From Acidimicrobiia bacterium (GTDB lineage Bacteria > Actinomycetota > Acidimicrobiia > IMCC26256 > DASPTH01), in the NCBI GenBank assembly GCA_040880805.1, contig JBBDHW010000061.1:1-63871 (forward strand): a stretch of 63,871 nt of DNA, written 5' to 3'. A model generated the notes under the pieces. That model ran no database searches. It had not been told where the DNA came from and was given only the letters and a program-made list of their open reading frames with translations. Shown here piece by piece: positions 8,736-17,285 of this stretch; positions within the stretch are counted from its first letter, which is position 1; every line of letters begins with the position of its first letter. The position numbers and the translations under genes are program-made.

Positions 8736-10220
8736 TCAGGTGTTCGACGGGAAGCCGAGGTCGATGACGCTGGTCGCGGGGTCCGGCCAACGGGACGTAA
8801 CGACCTTGGGGCGGGTATAGAAATGGATGCCCTCGGGCCCGTACATAGAGGTGTCACCGAACAGCGACGCCTTCCAACCGCCGAACGAGTGCGACCCAAC
8901 GGGCACAGGGATCGGCACGTTGACCCCGACCATGCCGACCTGCACCTCACGTTCGAACCGCCGCGCCGCGCCGCCGTCGCGTGTGAAGAGTGCGACACCG
9001 TTGCCGTAGGGATTCGCGTTGACGAGCGCCAGCGCGTCGTCGAGGTTGGCGACGCGCACCACACTCAGCACCGGCCCGAAGATCTCGTCGTCGTAGACTC
9101 GCATCCCCGGTTCGACACCGTCGACCAACGAGCACCCGAAGAAAAAGCCCTTGCCGGTCGTGGCGGCGGTGCCGTCGACGACGACGGTCGCGCCCTCGTC
9201 GGGCGCGCGTTCGACGTAGGACCGAACGCGGTCGCGGTGCTCTGCGGTGATGAGCGGCCCCATCGTCGAGGCGGGGTCGGTCCCCGGCCCGACGACGACG
9301 TCGGGGATCCGCGCCGCGATGGCGTCGACGAGCGGATCGGCGACCGGACCGACCGCTACGAGGACCGAGATCGCCATGCAGCGCTCTCCGGCCGAACCGT
9401 AGGCCGCGGAGATCGCGGCGTCGGCCGCCGCGTCGATGTCGGCATCGGCCAGCACGACCATGTGGTTCTTCGCTCCACCGAGCGCCTGGACCCGCTTGCC
9501 GTGGGCCGTGCCGATCTCAGAGACGTGTCGGGCGACGGCCGTGCTGCCCACGAACGACACCGCGTCGACGTCGGCATGGGTCAACAGGGCATCTACGGCG
9601 TCGGCGTCGCCGTGGACGACGTTGAAGACGCCGTCGGGGAAACCGGCGCGCTGCACCAGCTCCGCTAGAACCAGCGATGCCGAAGGGTCCTTCTCCGAGG
9701 GCTTCAAGACGAACGCGTTGCCGCACGCCAGCGCGTTGGCCAGCATCCACAACGGGACCATGACCGGGAAGTTGAACGGCGTGATGCCGACGACGACGCC
9801 CACTGGTTGCAGCACCGTGTGCACGTCGACACCGCGCGACACCTCCGCACTGTGCGCGCCCTTGAGGAGGTGAGGGATACCGCACGCGAACTCGACGCAC
9901 TCGAGCCCGCGCGTGACTTCGCCCCGCGCGTCTTCGAGCACCTTGCCGTGCTCGCTCGTGACGATCGCCGCGAGCTCGTCACGATGGGCATCGAGGAGCT
10001 CGCGAAGGCGGAACAGCAACCCGGCGCGGTAGCTCGACGGCGACGCGCCCCAGCCGACCGATGCGTCCACTGCCACCTTGACGATGTCGCCGACCTCTGC
10101 GGCCGAGGCGAGCGCGACCTCCCCGGTCTGCACTCCCCGCGCCGGATCGAAGACCGGCGCGGTTCGACCCGACGTCCCCGCGACGGCTCGACCGCCGACC
10201 CAGTGCCCGATCGTGTTCAT
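8736..10220 (-). CDS. mmsA: Methylmalonate-semialdehyde dehydrogenase, CoA-acylating (MmsA type)
   Basis: The 494-aa protein belongs to the CoA-dependent branch of the ALDH superfamily. The catalytic Cys lies in GSAGERCMAI. The usual general-base Glu motif is replaced by QALGGAKNHMVV, a hallmark of MmsA/IolA. Other landmarks are GITPFNFPVMVPLWM, YDDEIFGPVLSVVRV and the C-terminal GIHFYTRPKVVTSRW. The family converts malonate or methylmalonate semialdehyde to acetyl- or propionyl-CoA with NAD+. It lies between the amidohydrolase and the DUF35-thiolase on one strand with gaps of 14-24 bp. I infer an operon whose end products enter central metabolism as CoA esters. Confidence 0.92.
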   Translation of the reverse strand: MNTIGHWVGGRAVAGTSGRTAPVFDPARGVQTGEVALASAAEVGDIVKVAVDASVGWGASPSSYRAGLLFRLRELLDAHRDELAAIVTSEHGKVLEDARGEVTRGLECVEFACGIPHLLKGAHSAEVSRGVDVHTVLQPVGVVVGITPFNFPVMVPLWMLANALACGNAFVLKPSEKDPSASLVLAELVQRAGFPDGVFNVVHGDADAVDALLTHADVDAVSFVGSTAVARHVSEIGTAHGKRVQALGGAKNHMVVLADADIDAAADAAISAAYGSAGERCMAISVLVAVGPVADPLVDAIAARIPDVVVGPGTDPASTMGPLITAEHRDRVRSYVERAPDEGATVVVDGTAATTGKGFFFGCSLVDGVEPGMRVYDDEIFGPVLSVVRVANLDDALALVNANPYGNGVALFTRDGGAARRFEREVQVGMVGVNVPIPVPVGSHSFGGWKASLFGDTSMYGPEGIHFYTRPKVVTSRWPDPATSVIDLGFPSNT

Positions 10221-10234
10221 GGTCGTTTCCGTGC

Positions 10235-11398
10235 TCAGAGCCGATACAGCTTGCGCGCGTTCTCGCCGTAGATCTTCTTACGCGTCTCGGGCGCGAGCGT
10301 GGCCATCTTCGCCTCGACCGTCCCGAGCGGATTCGGATAGAGACATGTCGGGTGCGGGAAGTCGGTCTCGAACAGGATGCTGTCCTCGCCGACCGCGTCG
10401 ATGAGCTCCGGGAGCTTGTTGCGATTGTTCTCGAACCAGAACGTCGCGTAGAAGTTGCTCCGGAAGTACTCCGACGGCATCTTCTTCAGCTGCGCCAACT
10501 CGTGGGGGGCGTTCTCCGCCATCTCGTAGTCGAGCGTCTCGAGGATGAACGGGATCCATCCGACTCCGCTCTCCACCGAGACCATCTTCAGATCGGGATG
10601 GCGGTCGAACACCCCCGACAGGATCGCGTTGGTCACGACGCGCGCGTTGCCGATGAACAAGAGGGTGCCACCAATGGCGAGCTTCGTGTTCATGGGATGC
10701 GAGTCCCATGGGTACTGGCCGTAGAACGACATGGCGGTGGAGCTGGCGCCGATGTGGAAGTGCACCGGGAGCTGGAGCTCCGTGCAGGTCTCCCAGAACG
10801 GATCCCATGCCCGGTTGGCGAGGTCGGGCGCGCCGAGATCCTGCGGGTCCGACGTCATGTTCACACCACGCGCCCCGAGCGCACCGACTCGCTTGGCCTC
10901 GGCGACGCAAGTGTCGATGTCCCACGCCGGCATCAAGGGCATCCCGAGCAGGCGGTTGCCCGACTCGGCCTGGATCTCCGCCATCCGGTCGTTGTAGAGC
11001 TCGATCACCAGCCGGCACAGCGCGTCGTCCTCGAGCATGCCGAGGTACTGCCCGCCGAGCCCGATGGTGTTCGGGAAGATGACCTGGGCGTCGATCCCGC
11101 ACTCGTCCAAGACCTCGAGTCGCACCTTGGGGTCGTAGGCGCCGACATGGATCTGGTCGATCGTCCAGTGGTTGAGCGCCACGTCGGCGCTCTCCTTCCT
11201 CCCGTCGCGGCCGATGACACCGCCCGCGCCGGTCTGCCCGAGCACGTGGCCGTTGATCACCCACATTTGCTTGCCGTCGATCTCCTCCACCCGCGGCACC
11301 CGGTCCTTGTACTCGGGCGGAGCGAGACTGGTGAAGAAGTCCGGCAACTCGGACCAGTGCGAGTCGGCGTCGATGACGAGCGTGTCGTTGTTCAGCAT
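10235..11398 (-). CDS. Amidohydrolase-2 family metal-dependent hydrolase
   Basis: This 387-aa TIM-barrel protein of the ACMSD/amidohydrolase-2 group has VIDADSHWSELPDFF at the N-terminus, with DxH ligands modified as D-S-H. LPVHFHIGASSTAM and SVESGVGWIPFILETLDYEM follow, and the C-terminal metal Asp lies in LFETDFPHPTCLYPNPL. Relatives hydrolyse or decarboxylate cyclic and aromatic acids. The ATG at 11398 gives the conserved N-terminus; an upstream ATG at 11425 would overlap the divergent hydrolase gene. The next gene, mmsA, begins 14 bp downstream. A second, truncated member of the same family lies at 12.3 kb, suggesting that this locus once held two. Confidence 0.88.
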   Translation of the reverse strand: MLNNDTLVIDADSHWSELPDFFTSLAPPEYKDRVPRVEEIDGKQMWVINGHVLGQTGAGGVIGRDGRKESADVALNHWTIDQIHVGAYDPKVRLEVLDECGIDAQVIFPNTIGLGGQYLGMLEDDALCRLVIELYNDRMAEIQAESGNRLLGMPLMPAWDIDTCVAEAKRVGALGARGVNMTSDPQDLGAPDLANRAWDPFWETCTELQLPVHFHIGASSTAMSFYGQYPWDSHPMNTKLAIGGTLLFIGNARVVTNAILSGVFDRHPDLKMVSVESGVGWIPFILETLDYEMAENAPHELAQLKKMPSEYFRSNFYATFWFENNRNKLPELIDAVGEDSILFETDFPHPTCLYPNPLGTVEAKMATLAPETRKKIYGENARKLYRL

Positions 11399-11410
11399 CG
11401 ACGTCGACGT

Positions 11411-11423
11411 TAGGGTCCCCCGC
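11411..11423 (+). promoter_or_regulatory. Leaderless-type -10 element
   Basis: TAGGGT (11411-11416) lies 7 nt before the ATG at 11424. This TANNNT spacing is the usual signature of leaderless actinobacterial transcripts. The divergent amidohydrolase starts 26 bp away, so the two promoters must overlap. Confidence 0.5.
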
Positions 11424-12284
11424 ATGACTCATGCAACGGTCGACGGCTTGTCCATCTCGTACGAGGTCATCGGTGAAGGCCGCCCCTGGGTGATCACGCC
11501 CGGCGGCCGGTTCGGCAAGGACTTTCCCGGGGTCCGGGAGCTGGCCGAGGACCTCGCCGCGGAAGGGAACCGAGTGCTGATCTGGGACCGGCCCAACTGC
11601 GGCGAGTCGGACGTGAGTTTCACCGGAGCGTCGGAGTCGGCGATGCAGGCCGACACGCTGGCCGCGCTGCTCACGCACCTCGACATGACGCCGGCCGTGA
11701 TCATCGGCGGTTCGGGTGGTGCGCGGGTTTCGATGCTCACGGCCGCGCGCCACCGCGAGGTCGCATCGGGTCTCGCGGTGTGGTGGATCAGCGGCGGCGC
11801 CTTCGGGCTCATGAGCCTGGGCATGCACTACTGCGGGCAGTCGCTCGTCAAGGCCTGGCAGGGGGGCATGGAGGACGTCGTCGCCCTCCCGGAGTGGGAG
11901 GAGGTGCTCCGACGGAACCCGTCGAACCGTCAACGCTTCCTCGACCAGGACCGACGCGAGTTCATCGCGGCGATGGAACGGTGGATGCTGGCGTACTGCC
12001 CCTGCGGTGACGAACTGGTTCCCGGGCTTCCGAGCGCCGACGCCCGCGCCCTCGACCTCCCGACGTTGGTGTTCCGCAGCGGCGAGAGCGACGCGTACCA
12101 CACGCGCGCGACGTCAGAGCAGGTCGCCGAGGCGCTCCCGGACGCGCGACTCGTGGAGCCACCGTGGGGCGACCGGGAGTGGATCGAGCGCTCGTTGGAG
12201 CACCAATTGAACGGGAACCTCTTCGACCGCTGGCCGCTGCTGGTGCCTCAGCTGGCCGAGTGGTCGCGTGAGGCGTTCACGTAA
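11424..12284 (+). CDS. Alpha/beta hydrolase
   Basis: The 286-aa protein has the alpha/beta-hydrolase order. ISYEVIGEGRPWVITPGGRF contains the oxyanion strand, RVLIWDRPNCGESD is the DRxGxG-like turn, and the nucleophile elbow GGSGGARVS carries the Ser. TLVFRSGESDAYHT supplies the acidic residue. The catalytic His of the usual C-terminal GH motif is replaced in the region HQLNGNLFDRW, so the His assignment is uncertain. It is transcribed divergently from the amidohydrolase/mmsA/thiolase operon, with start codons 26 bp apart. This suggests shared regulation and a hydrolytic step in the same pathway. Confidence 0.86.
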   Translation: MTHATVDGLSISYEVIGEGRPWVITPGGRFGKDFPGVRELAEDLAAEGNRVLIWDRPNCGESDVSFTGASESAMQADTLAALLTHLDMTPAVIIGGSGGARVSMLTAARHREVASGLAVWWISGGAFGLMSLGMHYCGQSLVKAWQGGMEDVVALPEWEEVLRRNPSNRQRFLDQDRREFIAAMERWMLAYCPCGDELVPGLPSADARALDLPTLVFRSGESDAYHTRATSEQVAEALPDARLVEPPWGDREWIERSLEHQLNGNLFDRWPLLVPQLAEWSREAFT

Positions 12285-12308
12285 TCGACACGTAGTTATC
12301 GACACGCG

Positions 12309-12629
12309 CTACCCGATGCCGTAGAGCGCCAGGGCGCTGTCGGACGTGATCTGGCGCTTGTCCTCGAAGCTCAGGCCGTCGAGCGCCTCGGCGAGCTCCT
12401 CGGTGACGCCGGGGAACTTCGCGTCCGGGTGCGGGTAGTCACTCGCCCAGATGATGCGATCCGCGCCGACGAGCGGGGACTCCGCGGTCATGCGCAGCAT
12501 CGCCTCGTCGGGGTCGAAGCTGATCCAGCACTGCCGGCGGAAGTACTCCGACGGCAGCATCGACAGGTCGGCAACCTCCCACTGGTACTTCCGGCAGTGG
12601 TGGTCCATGCGTTCGAGCCACGGGACCAA
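12309..12629 (-). pseudogene. C-terminal fragment of an amidohydrolase-2 protein
   Basis: 106 residues remain: LVPWLERMDHHCRKYQWEV, PSEYFRRQCWISFDPDE, and the C-terminal metal motif IIWASDYPHPDAKFPG. They match the last third of the amidohydrolase encoded at 10.2-11.4 kb. The N-terminal two thirds, with the metal-binding HxH and barrel, are gone. Homology stops at about 12630, where a fragment of an unrelated gene begins on the other strand. The metal site is incomplete and no activity is expected. Confidence 0.8.
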
Positions 12630-13081
12630 CCATCGCGAACCAGCTCGGGCCCTCGGTCATCTTCACGCAGGGCTGGGCGCCGGTCGAGGCGAAGACGAAG
12701 GCCACCAAGCAGCTCCAGGCCGATCTCAAGAAGTACGCCGGTGAAACGGGCGTGCCCGACTTCGGGATCTACACCGGCTACGTCGACTGCGACCTGGCCA
12801 TCCTCGGGCTGAAGCAGCAGGGCAAGAACCTCGACCAGAGCACGTACACCGACGACCTGCGCAAGCTCGGTCAGGTCAACCCCGGGGGCCTCAACTGCCA
12901 GGACCTCGACATCAGCGCCGAGAGCTACGGCGAGTCGCCGTCGACGATCTGTCAGTGGGCCGTGACGGTCAAGAACGACAAGTTCGTCGTCCTCAAGCCC
13001 AAGGGCGGCAAGACGCCCTACTGGACCGGGAAGCTCATCGGCGCGTCGACCGTGGCGACGACGACGACGGCCGCGCCGTAG
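12626..13081 (+). pseudogene. C-terminal fragment of a branched-chain-type ABC solute-binding protein
   Basis: From about 12632 the plus frame reads IANQLGPSVIFTQGW and TKATKQLQADLKKYAGETGV, then FGIYTGYVDCDLAILGLKQQ and FVVLKPKGGKTPYWTGKLIG. This is the second lobe and C-terminus of a periplasmic Leu/Ile/Val-type binding protein. The signal peptide and first lobe are missing. No start codon or ribosome-binding site is appropriate. It resembles, but is not a recent copy of, the complete binding protein at 21.1-22.5 kb. It abuts the truncated amidohydrolase head to head, marking a rearrangement breakpoint. Confidence 0.75.
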
Positions 13082-13091
13082 TGGGACGCGG

Positions 13092-13205
13092 TTACGCAGG
13101 CCGGCCGAGGCCGATCCGCACGGCCTGCTCGAGTGAGCCGCCCATCATGAGCGACTGCTGATCGCTGATCACCTCGTTCGACCCGATGTCGCGGACTCGA
13201 GCTCG
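13092..13205 (-). pseudogene. Possible C-terminal protein fragment
   Basis: The minus frame ending in TAA at 13092 reads RVRDIGSNEVISDQQ followed by SLMMGGSLEQAVRIGLGRPA. It has protein-like composition and a plausible terminus, but no start and no family I can name. It ends against the hairpin of repeat copy B. It may be the tail of an enzyme lost at this junction, or chance. Confidence 0.25.
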
Positions 13206-13223
13206 CGTCTGACCAGGCGAGAC

Positions 13224-13279
13224 GTTGTCGGATCGACAACAGCTGTGGAGGTGATGGGGACTTGAACCCCGGCTTCTAC
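13224..13279 (-). repeat. Hairpin + tRNA-3'-end-like repeat (copy B)
   Basis: A perfect hairpin GTTGTCG-GAT-CGACAAC (13224-13240) is followed by 13245-13279. On the minus strand that sequence reads as a T-arm with a GTTCAAGTC loop and an acceptor-strand end ATCACCTCCAC. The T-stem carries an extra G and C relative to copies C and D. There is no 5' half, so this is not a tRNA gene. In tRNA orientation the hairpin lies just downstream, as a terminator would. The sequence from here to 13537 holds no recognisable gene. Confidence 0.6.
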
Positions 13280-13537
13280 ACCACTCACAGGGACGTCAAC
13301 CCATCACCGTCCAACAGCCATCGTTGACCGCTGCTCGTGGCACGAACACGAGGTTGGCAGCATCCAGCACCGATGCGCCGCGAGCCACGTGGTGAAGGCA
13401 CCGATCGCCGCGATGTGTCTGGCGCTGGCCACTACCCACGCCACCACGCAGCCCGCCGTCGATTGACAACTCGCATTCGGATTTGGTCGAATTCGGGCCC
13501 GTGCTACCGATGGGGTGGCGAAGGCGACGAGGTGGGC

Positions 13538-15550
13538 ATGAGCGCCGTGCGTCCGACGACAACCCTGAAGGACCCCGACTACACCGAGCCGTCCGTCGAC
13601 GTCGACGAGTGGCGCGACGAGCCGGTGCGCCACCGCTACGTGCACGGCGGCTTCGAGGGGACTGACCTTCGGTTCTCCTATTACTTCCCGCCGGAAGAGC
13701 AGTATGCGGGTCGCTTCTTCCAGCCGATCCTTGCCGTGTCGGGCACCGAGCACGCATTCGGCAGCTCCATGCTGCAGGGGATGGGCGGCTCGATCGCGTT
13801 CGCGGTCGACAGCGGCGCCTACATGGTCGAGTCGAACCTCGGTTCGCTCACCCCCTACCCCGGCGAGGACGGAACGGTCACCGGATACCGGGCGAGCGCG
13901 GCGGCCGCCGAGTACTCGCGCATCCTCGCCGCCGAGATGTACGGCGAGCACCGGCCCTACGGCTACTGCTACGGCGGCAGCGGCGGCGGCTACAAGACGA
14001 TGAGCTGCATGGAGAACACTGACGTCTGGGACGGCGGAGTGCCGTTCATCATCGGCAGCCCGATGTCCCTGCCGAACGTGTTCTCGGTGCAGGCACACGC
14101 CATGCGCATCCTCTGGGAGAAGTTCCCCCAGGTCGTCGACGCCGTCGATCCGGGCGGCAGCGGCGACATGTACGCGGGGCTGAGCGCGGAGGAACGTGAG
14201 GCGCTGGAAGAGGTCACGAGAATGGGGTTCCCGCCACGGGCGTGGTTCGACGTCAAGCGCATCGCCCAGGGCTACACCGGCGTGTGGTCCATGCTCGGGA
14301 ACAACATGATCAAGTACGACCCCGACTACTTCGAAGACTTCTGGAGCGTGCCCGGGTACCTGGGAGCGAACCCGCCCGAGTCGCTCCTGCAGGCACGCAT
14401 CCAGCACAAGGCCACGGTGGTCAAGCCGATCATGGCCGACCAGGCGGAGGAGTACGGGCTCGGCACGGGCGTCGCGATCTTCCGGACCGAGGCGATGGCG
14501 GACATCCCGATCGCCCTGCAGCTCGACGGGCTTCCGGACGGCAGCCTCATGGGCGCCATGATGTCGATGACGAGCGGCAAGGGCGCCGGCCACAACTTCT
14601 GGATCATCAGCACGCAGGGCGACGTCGTCGTGACCGGGCAGGGCGAGACGGAGTTCGCGGCGCTGTCCGGCGTTGCCGCCGGCGACGAGGTCCTGATCGA
14701 CAACTCCGTCTACCTGGCCTTCCAGACCTACCACCGGCACCAGGTCCATCCCGACTTCCGGGTCTGGGATCAGTTCTGCGTCGCCGGCCAGCCCGTGTAC
14801 CCCCAACGGCCGAACGTCATCGGACCCCAGTTCAGCTTCCCCGGCGCGGGGTCGGTCCAGAGCGGCCGGTTCACCGGCAAGGTGATCGTCGTCGAGTGCC
14901 TCATGGACGAGGCGGCCTACCCCTGGCAGGCGGCCTGGTACGACGGGCTGGTCCACGAGGTCCAGCCCGACGCCGACGACAAGTTCCGCCTCTGGTACGT
15001 CGACCACGCAATGCACATGCGCCCGCAGGTGGGGCCCGACGATCCACGTCCGGTGCGGACGACGCGCATCGTCAACTACGGCGGTGTCCTCGAACAGGCA
15101 TTGCGGGACCTCGCCGCCTGGGTCGAGAAGGGCGCGGCCCCGCCGGCCAGCACCACCTACCAGGTGATCGACGGCCAGGTGTTCGTGCCCGCCGGCGCGT
15201 CGGAGCGAAAGGGCGTCCAACCGACCGTCGAGGTGACCGCCAACGGCCGCGCACGCGCCGACGTCGCCGTGGGCGAGGAGGTCCACTTCGCCGCGGTGGT
15301 CGAGGCACCGCCGGGAACCGGAACGGTGGTATCCGCCGAGTGGGACTTCGACGGCTCGGGCGAGTACGCCATCAGCTCCTCGGTCCTCGACGGGTCGTGC
15401 AAGCAACTCAACGTCACCGCCGCGCACACCTTCACCGAACCGGGCACCTACTTCCCCGCCCTCCGGGTGCGAACACAGCGACACAGCAACACGCGCAAAC
15501 CGCACGCCCGAATCGAGAACCTCGGGCGCGTCCGCGTCGTCGTCGAGTAG
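13538..15550 (+). CDS. Large alpha/beta-hydrolase-like protein with C-terminal PKD domain
   Basis: This 670-aa protein has a serine-hydrolase-like core. GYCYGGSGGGYKTMSCME (about residues 146-163) is a nucleophile elbow, IVVECLMDEAAYPW lies where the acidic residue is expected, and LWYVDHAMHMRP supplies candidate His residues. Residues about 565-670 form an immunoglobulin-like PKD domain (AEWDFDGSGEYAI, AHTFTEPGTYFPALRVRT). No signal peptide is visible at the ATG at 13538, which has GAGG 5 nt upstream. The overall pattern recalls secreted or bile-acid-like esterases of unknown substrate. It converges on the small monooxygenase gene at 16.8 kb, with the IS630 element inserted in between. The precise reaction is unknown. 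Confidence 0.75.
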   Translation: MSAVRPTTTLKDPDYTEPSVDVDEWRDEPVRHRYVHGGFEGTDLRFSYYFPPEEQYAGRFFQPILAVSGTEHAFGSSMLQGMGGSIAFAVDSGAYMVESNLGSLTPYPGEDGTVTGYRASAAAAEYSRILAAEMYGEHRPYGYCYGGSGGGYKTMSCMENTDVWDGGVPFIIGSPMSLPNVFSVQAHAMRILWEKFPQVVDAVDPGGSGDMYAGLSAEEREALEEVTRMGFPPRAWFDVKRIAQGYTGVWSMLGNNMIKYDPDYFEDFWSVPGYLGANPPESLLQARIQHKATVVKPIMADQAEEYGLGTGVAIFRTEAMADIPIALQLDGLPDGSLMGAMMSMTSGKGAGHNFWIISTQGDVVVTGQGETEFAALSGVAAGDEVLIDNSVYLAFQTYHRHQVHPDFRVWDQFCVAGQPVYPQRPNVIGPQFSFPGAGSVQSGRFTGKVIVVECLMDEAAYPWQAAWYDGLVHEVQPDADDKFRLWYVDHAMHMRPQVGPDDPRPVRTTRIVNYGGVLEQALRDLAAWVEKGAAPPASTTYQVIDGQVFVPAGASERKGVQPTVEVTANGRARADVAVGEEVHFAAVVEAPPGTGTVVSAEWDFDGSGEYAISSSVLDGSCKQLNVTAAHTFTEPGTYFPALRVRTQRHSNTRKPHARIENLGRVRVVVE

Positions 15551-15585
15551 GAAGTGACCACCACACAACTCGAGCAAGTCGGCTA

Positions 15586-16820
15586 GTGGCCTGGAAGGCT
15601 GTTACGCCTAGAAATCTTGGTTGATCGGGAATTTTTGCGGTTGAGGCGCGTTCGTCTGGTGTTGTCGACCAACATCGGAGGAACACCATGGCACGCCGCG
15701 GACGACCGACCGTCGAGATCACCTTGAGCGCCCAGGAGCGCTCGACCCTGCAACGCTGGGCCCAGCGCCACTCGTCGTCGCAGGCGTTGGCGTTGCGCAG
15801 CAAGATCGTGTTGGCCTGCGCCCAGGGCGACCCCCACGGCGAGATCGCCGCCAAGTTGGGCTGCCACCCGACGACGGTGGGCAAGTGGCGGCACCGGTTC
15901 GCCGCTGATCGTCTCGACGGCCTCGTCGACGCGCCCCGGCCGGGCGCGGTTCGCAGCATCGGCGACGACGTGATCGAGGCGATCGTGGTCGAGACGCTCG
16001 AGACCGCACCGCCGGATGCGACGCACTGGTCGACGCGAGCGCTGGCGGCCAAGCACGGGATCTCCCACACCACGGTGCGGGAGATCTGGCAGGCGTTCGG
16101 GCTCAAGCCCTGGCGCCACGACGAGTTCAAGGTGTCCCCCGACCCCGACCTGGTGGAGAAGATCCGCGACCTGGTGGCGCTGTACATGAACCCGCCGGTG
16201 GTCGCGGCGATCTTCGCCGTCGACGAGAAACCCCAGATCCAGGCGCTCAACCGGACCGCGCCCACACTGCCGATGTTGCCCACCACCCCCGCGCGGGCCA
16301 CCCATGACTACCAGCGCAACGGCACCTGCGACCTCTTCGCCGCGCTCGAGATCGCCACCGGCAAAGTCATCACCGACATCCGCGCCCGTCACACCAGCGC
16401 CGACTTCGTCGCCTTCTTGAACAAGGTCGACCGTGAGGTCCCCGCCGAACTCAGCGTGCACGTGATCCTCGACAACCTCTCGACCCACAAGACCCCGACC
16501 GTGCACAAATGGCTGCTGCGCCACAAACGATTCCACTTCCACTTCACCCCCACCTACGGATCCTGGATGAACCTCGTCGAGCGCTGGTTCGCCGCCTTGA
16601 CCACCAAGAAACTCAAACGTTCCGCCCACCGCTCGGTCAAAGAACTCGCCGCCGACATCACCGCCTGGGCCGCGAACTGGAACCAGAACCCGACCCCGTT
16701 CGTGTGGCACAAGACCGCCGAACAGATCCTCGAACGCCTCGCCGGCTACTGCGCCGCCATCAACCAAGACCCAACCAAATGACCGCCGCACTTTCACGGC
16801 GCTTCAACCTTCCAGGACAC
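15586..16820 (+). mobile_element. Complete IS630-family insertion sequence (1,235 bp)
   Basis: The ends are imperfect inverted repeats. The left reads GTGGCCTGGAAGGCTG from 15586, and the right in reverse complement reads GTGTCCTGGAAGGTTG from 16820. Both are flanked by TA (15584-15585 and 16821-16822), the target duplicated by IS630/Tc1-type elements. One intact transposase gene fills it. Insertion was between two convergent genes and damaged neither: the TAG stop of the small monooxygenase gene uses the duplicated TA. Confidence 0.9.
15688..16782 (+). CDS. IS630-family DDE transposase
   Basis: The 364-aa protein opens with a helix-turn-helix that binds the ends (GEIAAKLGCHPTTVGKWRHR, then LAAKHGISHTTVREIWQAFG). 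The DDE catalytic triad follows: Asp in IFAVDEKPQIQALNR, Asp in HVILDNLSTHKTPTV, and Glu in SWMNLVERWFAALTTKKLKR. It is uninterrupted and of normal length, with GGAGGA 5-6 nt before the ATG. It should cut and paste the 1.2-kb element into TA sites. The gene is probably active or recently so, unlike the other mobile debris in the window. Confidence 0.95.
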   Translation: MARRGRPTVEITLSAQERSTLQRWAQRHSSSQALALRSKIVLACAQGDPHGEIAAKLGCHPTTVGKWRHRFAADRLDGLVDAPRPGAVRSIGDDVIEAIVVETLETAPPDATHWSTRALAAKHGISHTTVREIWQAFGLKPWRHDEFKVSPDPDLVEKIRDLVALYMNPPVVAAIFAVDEKPQIQALNRTAPTLPMLPTTPARATHDYQRNGTCDLFAALEIATGKVITDIRARHTSADFVAFLNKVDREVPAELSVHVILDNLSTHKTPTVHKWLLRHKRFHFHFTPTYGSWMNLVERWFAALTTKKLKRSAHRSVKELAADITAWAANWNQNPTPFVWHKTAEQILERLAGYCAAINQDPTK

Positions 16821-17101
16821 TAGCGCTTGATGGTGTTGTGAACCTCGAAGACGGCTGGGGGTCCGGAAAACTCGATCCCGACTTCGCTCAGCAACGGCAT
16901 GAGCCGCTCGCCGAACGCCTCGAACTGCTCCCGCGTGTCCCAAATCTCGCTCACCAAGAGGTTCCCCTCCGAGCCGAAGCAGACGTGGTAATCGAGCCCA
17001 GGGGGAGGAAAGTCCTCCTTGGCTTCCTCAAGCATGCGAATGGTCGTGTCGTACTTCTCGGCAGTCAGAGACGTGGGGCTGAAACGGACGACGATACTCA
17101 T
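16820..17101 (-). CDS. Small ABM/dimeric alpha-beta-barrel domain protein
   Basis: 93 residues, MSIVVRFSPTSLTAEKYD at the N-terminus and LLVSEIWDTREQFEAFGERL in the middle, match the antibiotic-biosynthesis-monooxygenase (dimeric alpha/beta barrel) fold. Such single-domain proteins are cofactor-less oxygenases or stress proteins of mostly unknown substrate. I chose the ATG at 17101; the upstream in-frame extension is unconserved. The stop codon TAG is read through the TA target site at the right end of the IS630 element. The sequence on the other side of the element shows that the stop was the same before insertion. Confidence 0.72.
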   Translation of the reverse strand: MSIVVRFSPTSLTAEKYDTTIRMLEEAKEDFPPPGLDYHVCFGSEGNLLVSEIWDTREQFEAFGERLMPLLSEVGIEFSGPPAVFEVHNTIKR

Positions 17102-17285
17102 GGGAAATGCCTCCACTTTGGGTCGGGTCCACCCTATCGGTGCAGCAGGCAAGCGTCCCCGACTTGGCACCCATTACATGCCGGAACGCGGGAAGACCGC
17201 GATCCCGATCAGCACTGCGGCATTCGACCGGTTGACTCTCAGCTTCAACAGAGGCCCTACTCGCGCATGGACGAGCGGTCACGCG

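Noticed and set aside
7401-9668. 755-codon plus-strand open frame opposite the thiolase and mmsA genes
   Set aside because: Its Arg/His/Asp-rich composition and lack of any fold signature mark it as an antisense shadow spanning two real genes.
13304-15577. 757-codon minus-strand open frame opposite the PKD-domain hydrolase
   Set aside because: There are no conserved motifs, and the plus strand encodes a well-formed hydrolase with PKD domain and ribosome-binding site.
15586-16820. IS630 element as the vehicle of the 23.4-24.7 kb cassette
   Set aside because: Its ends and TA target do not resemble the 46-bp repeats, and no second copy flanks the cassette.
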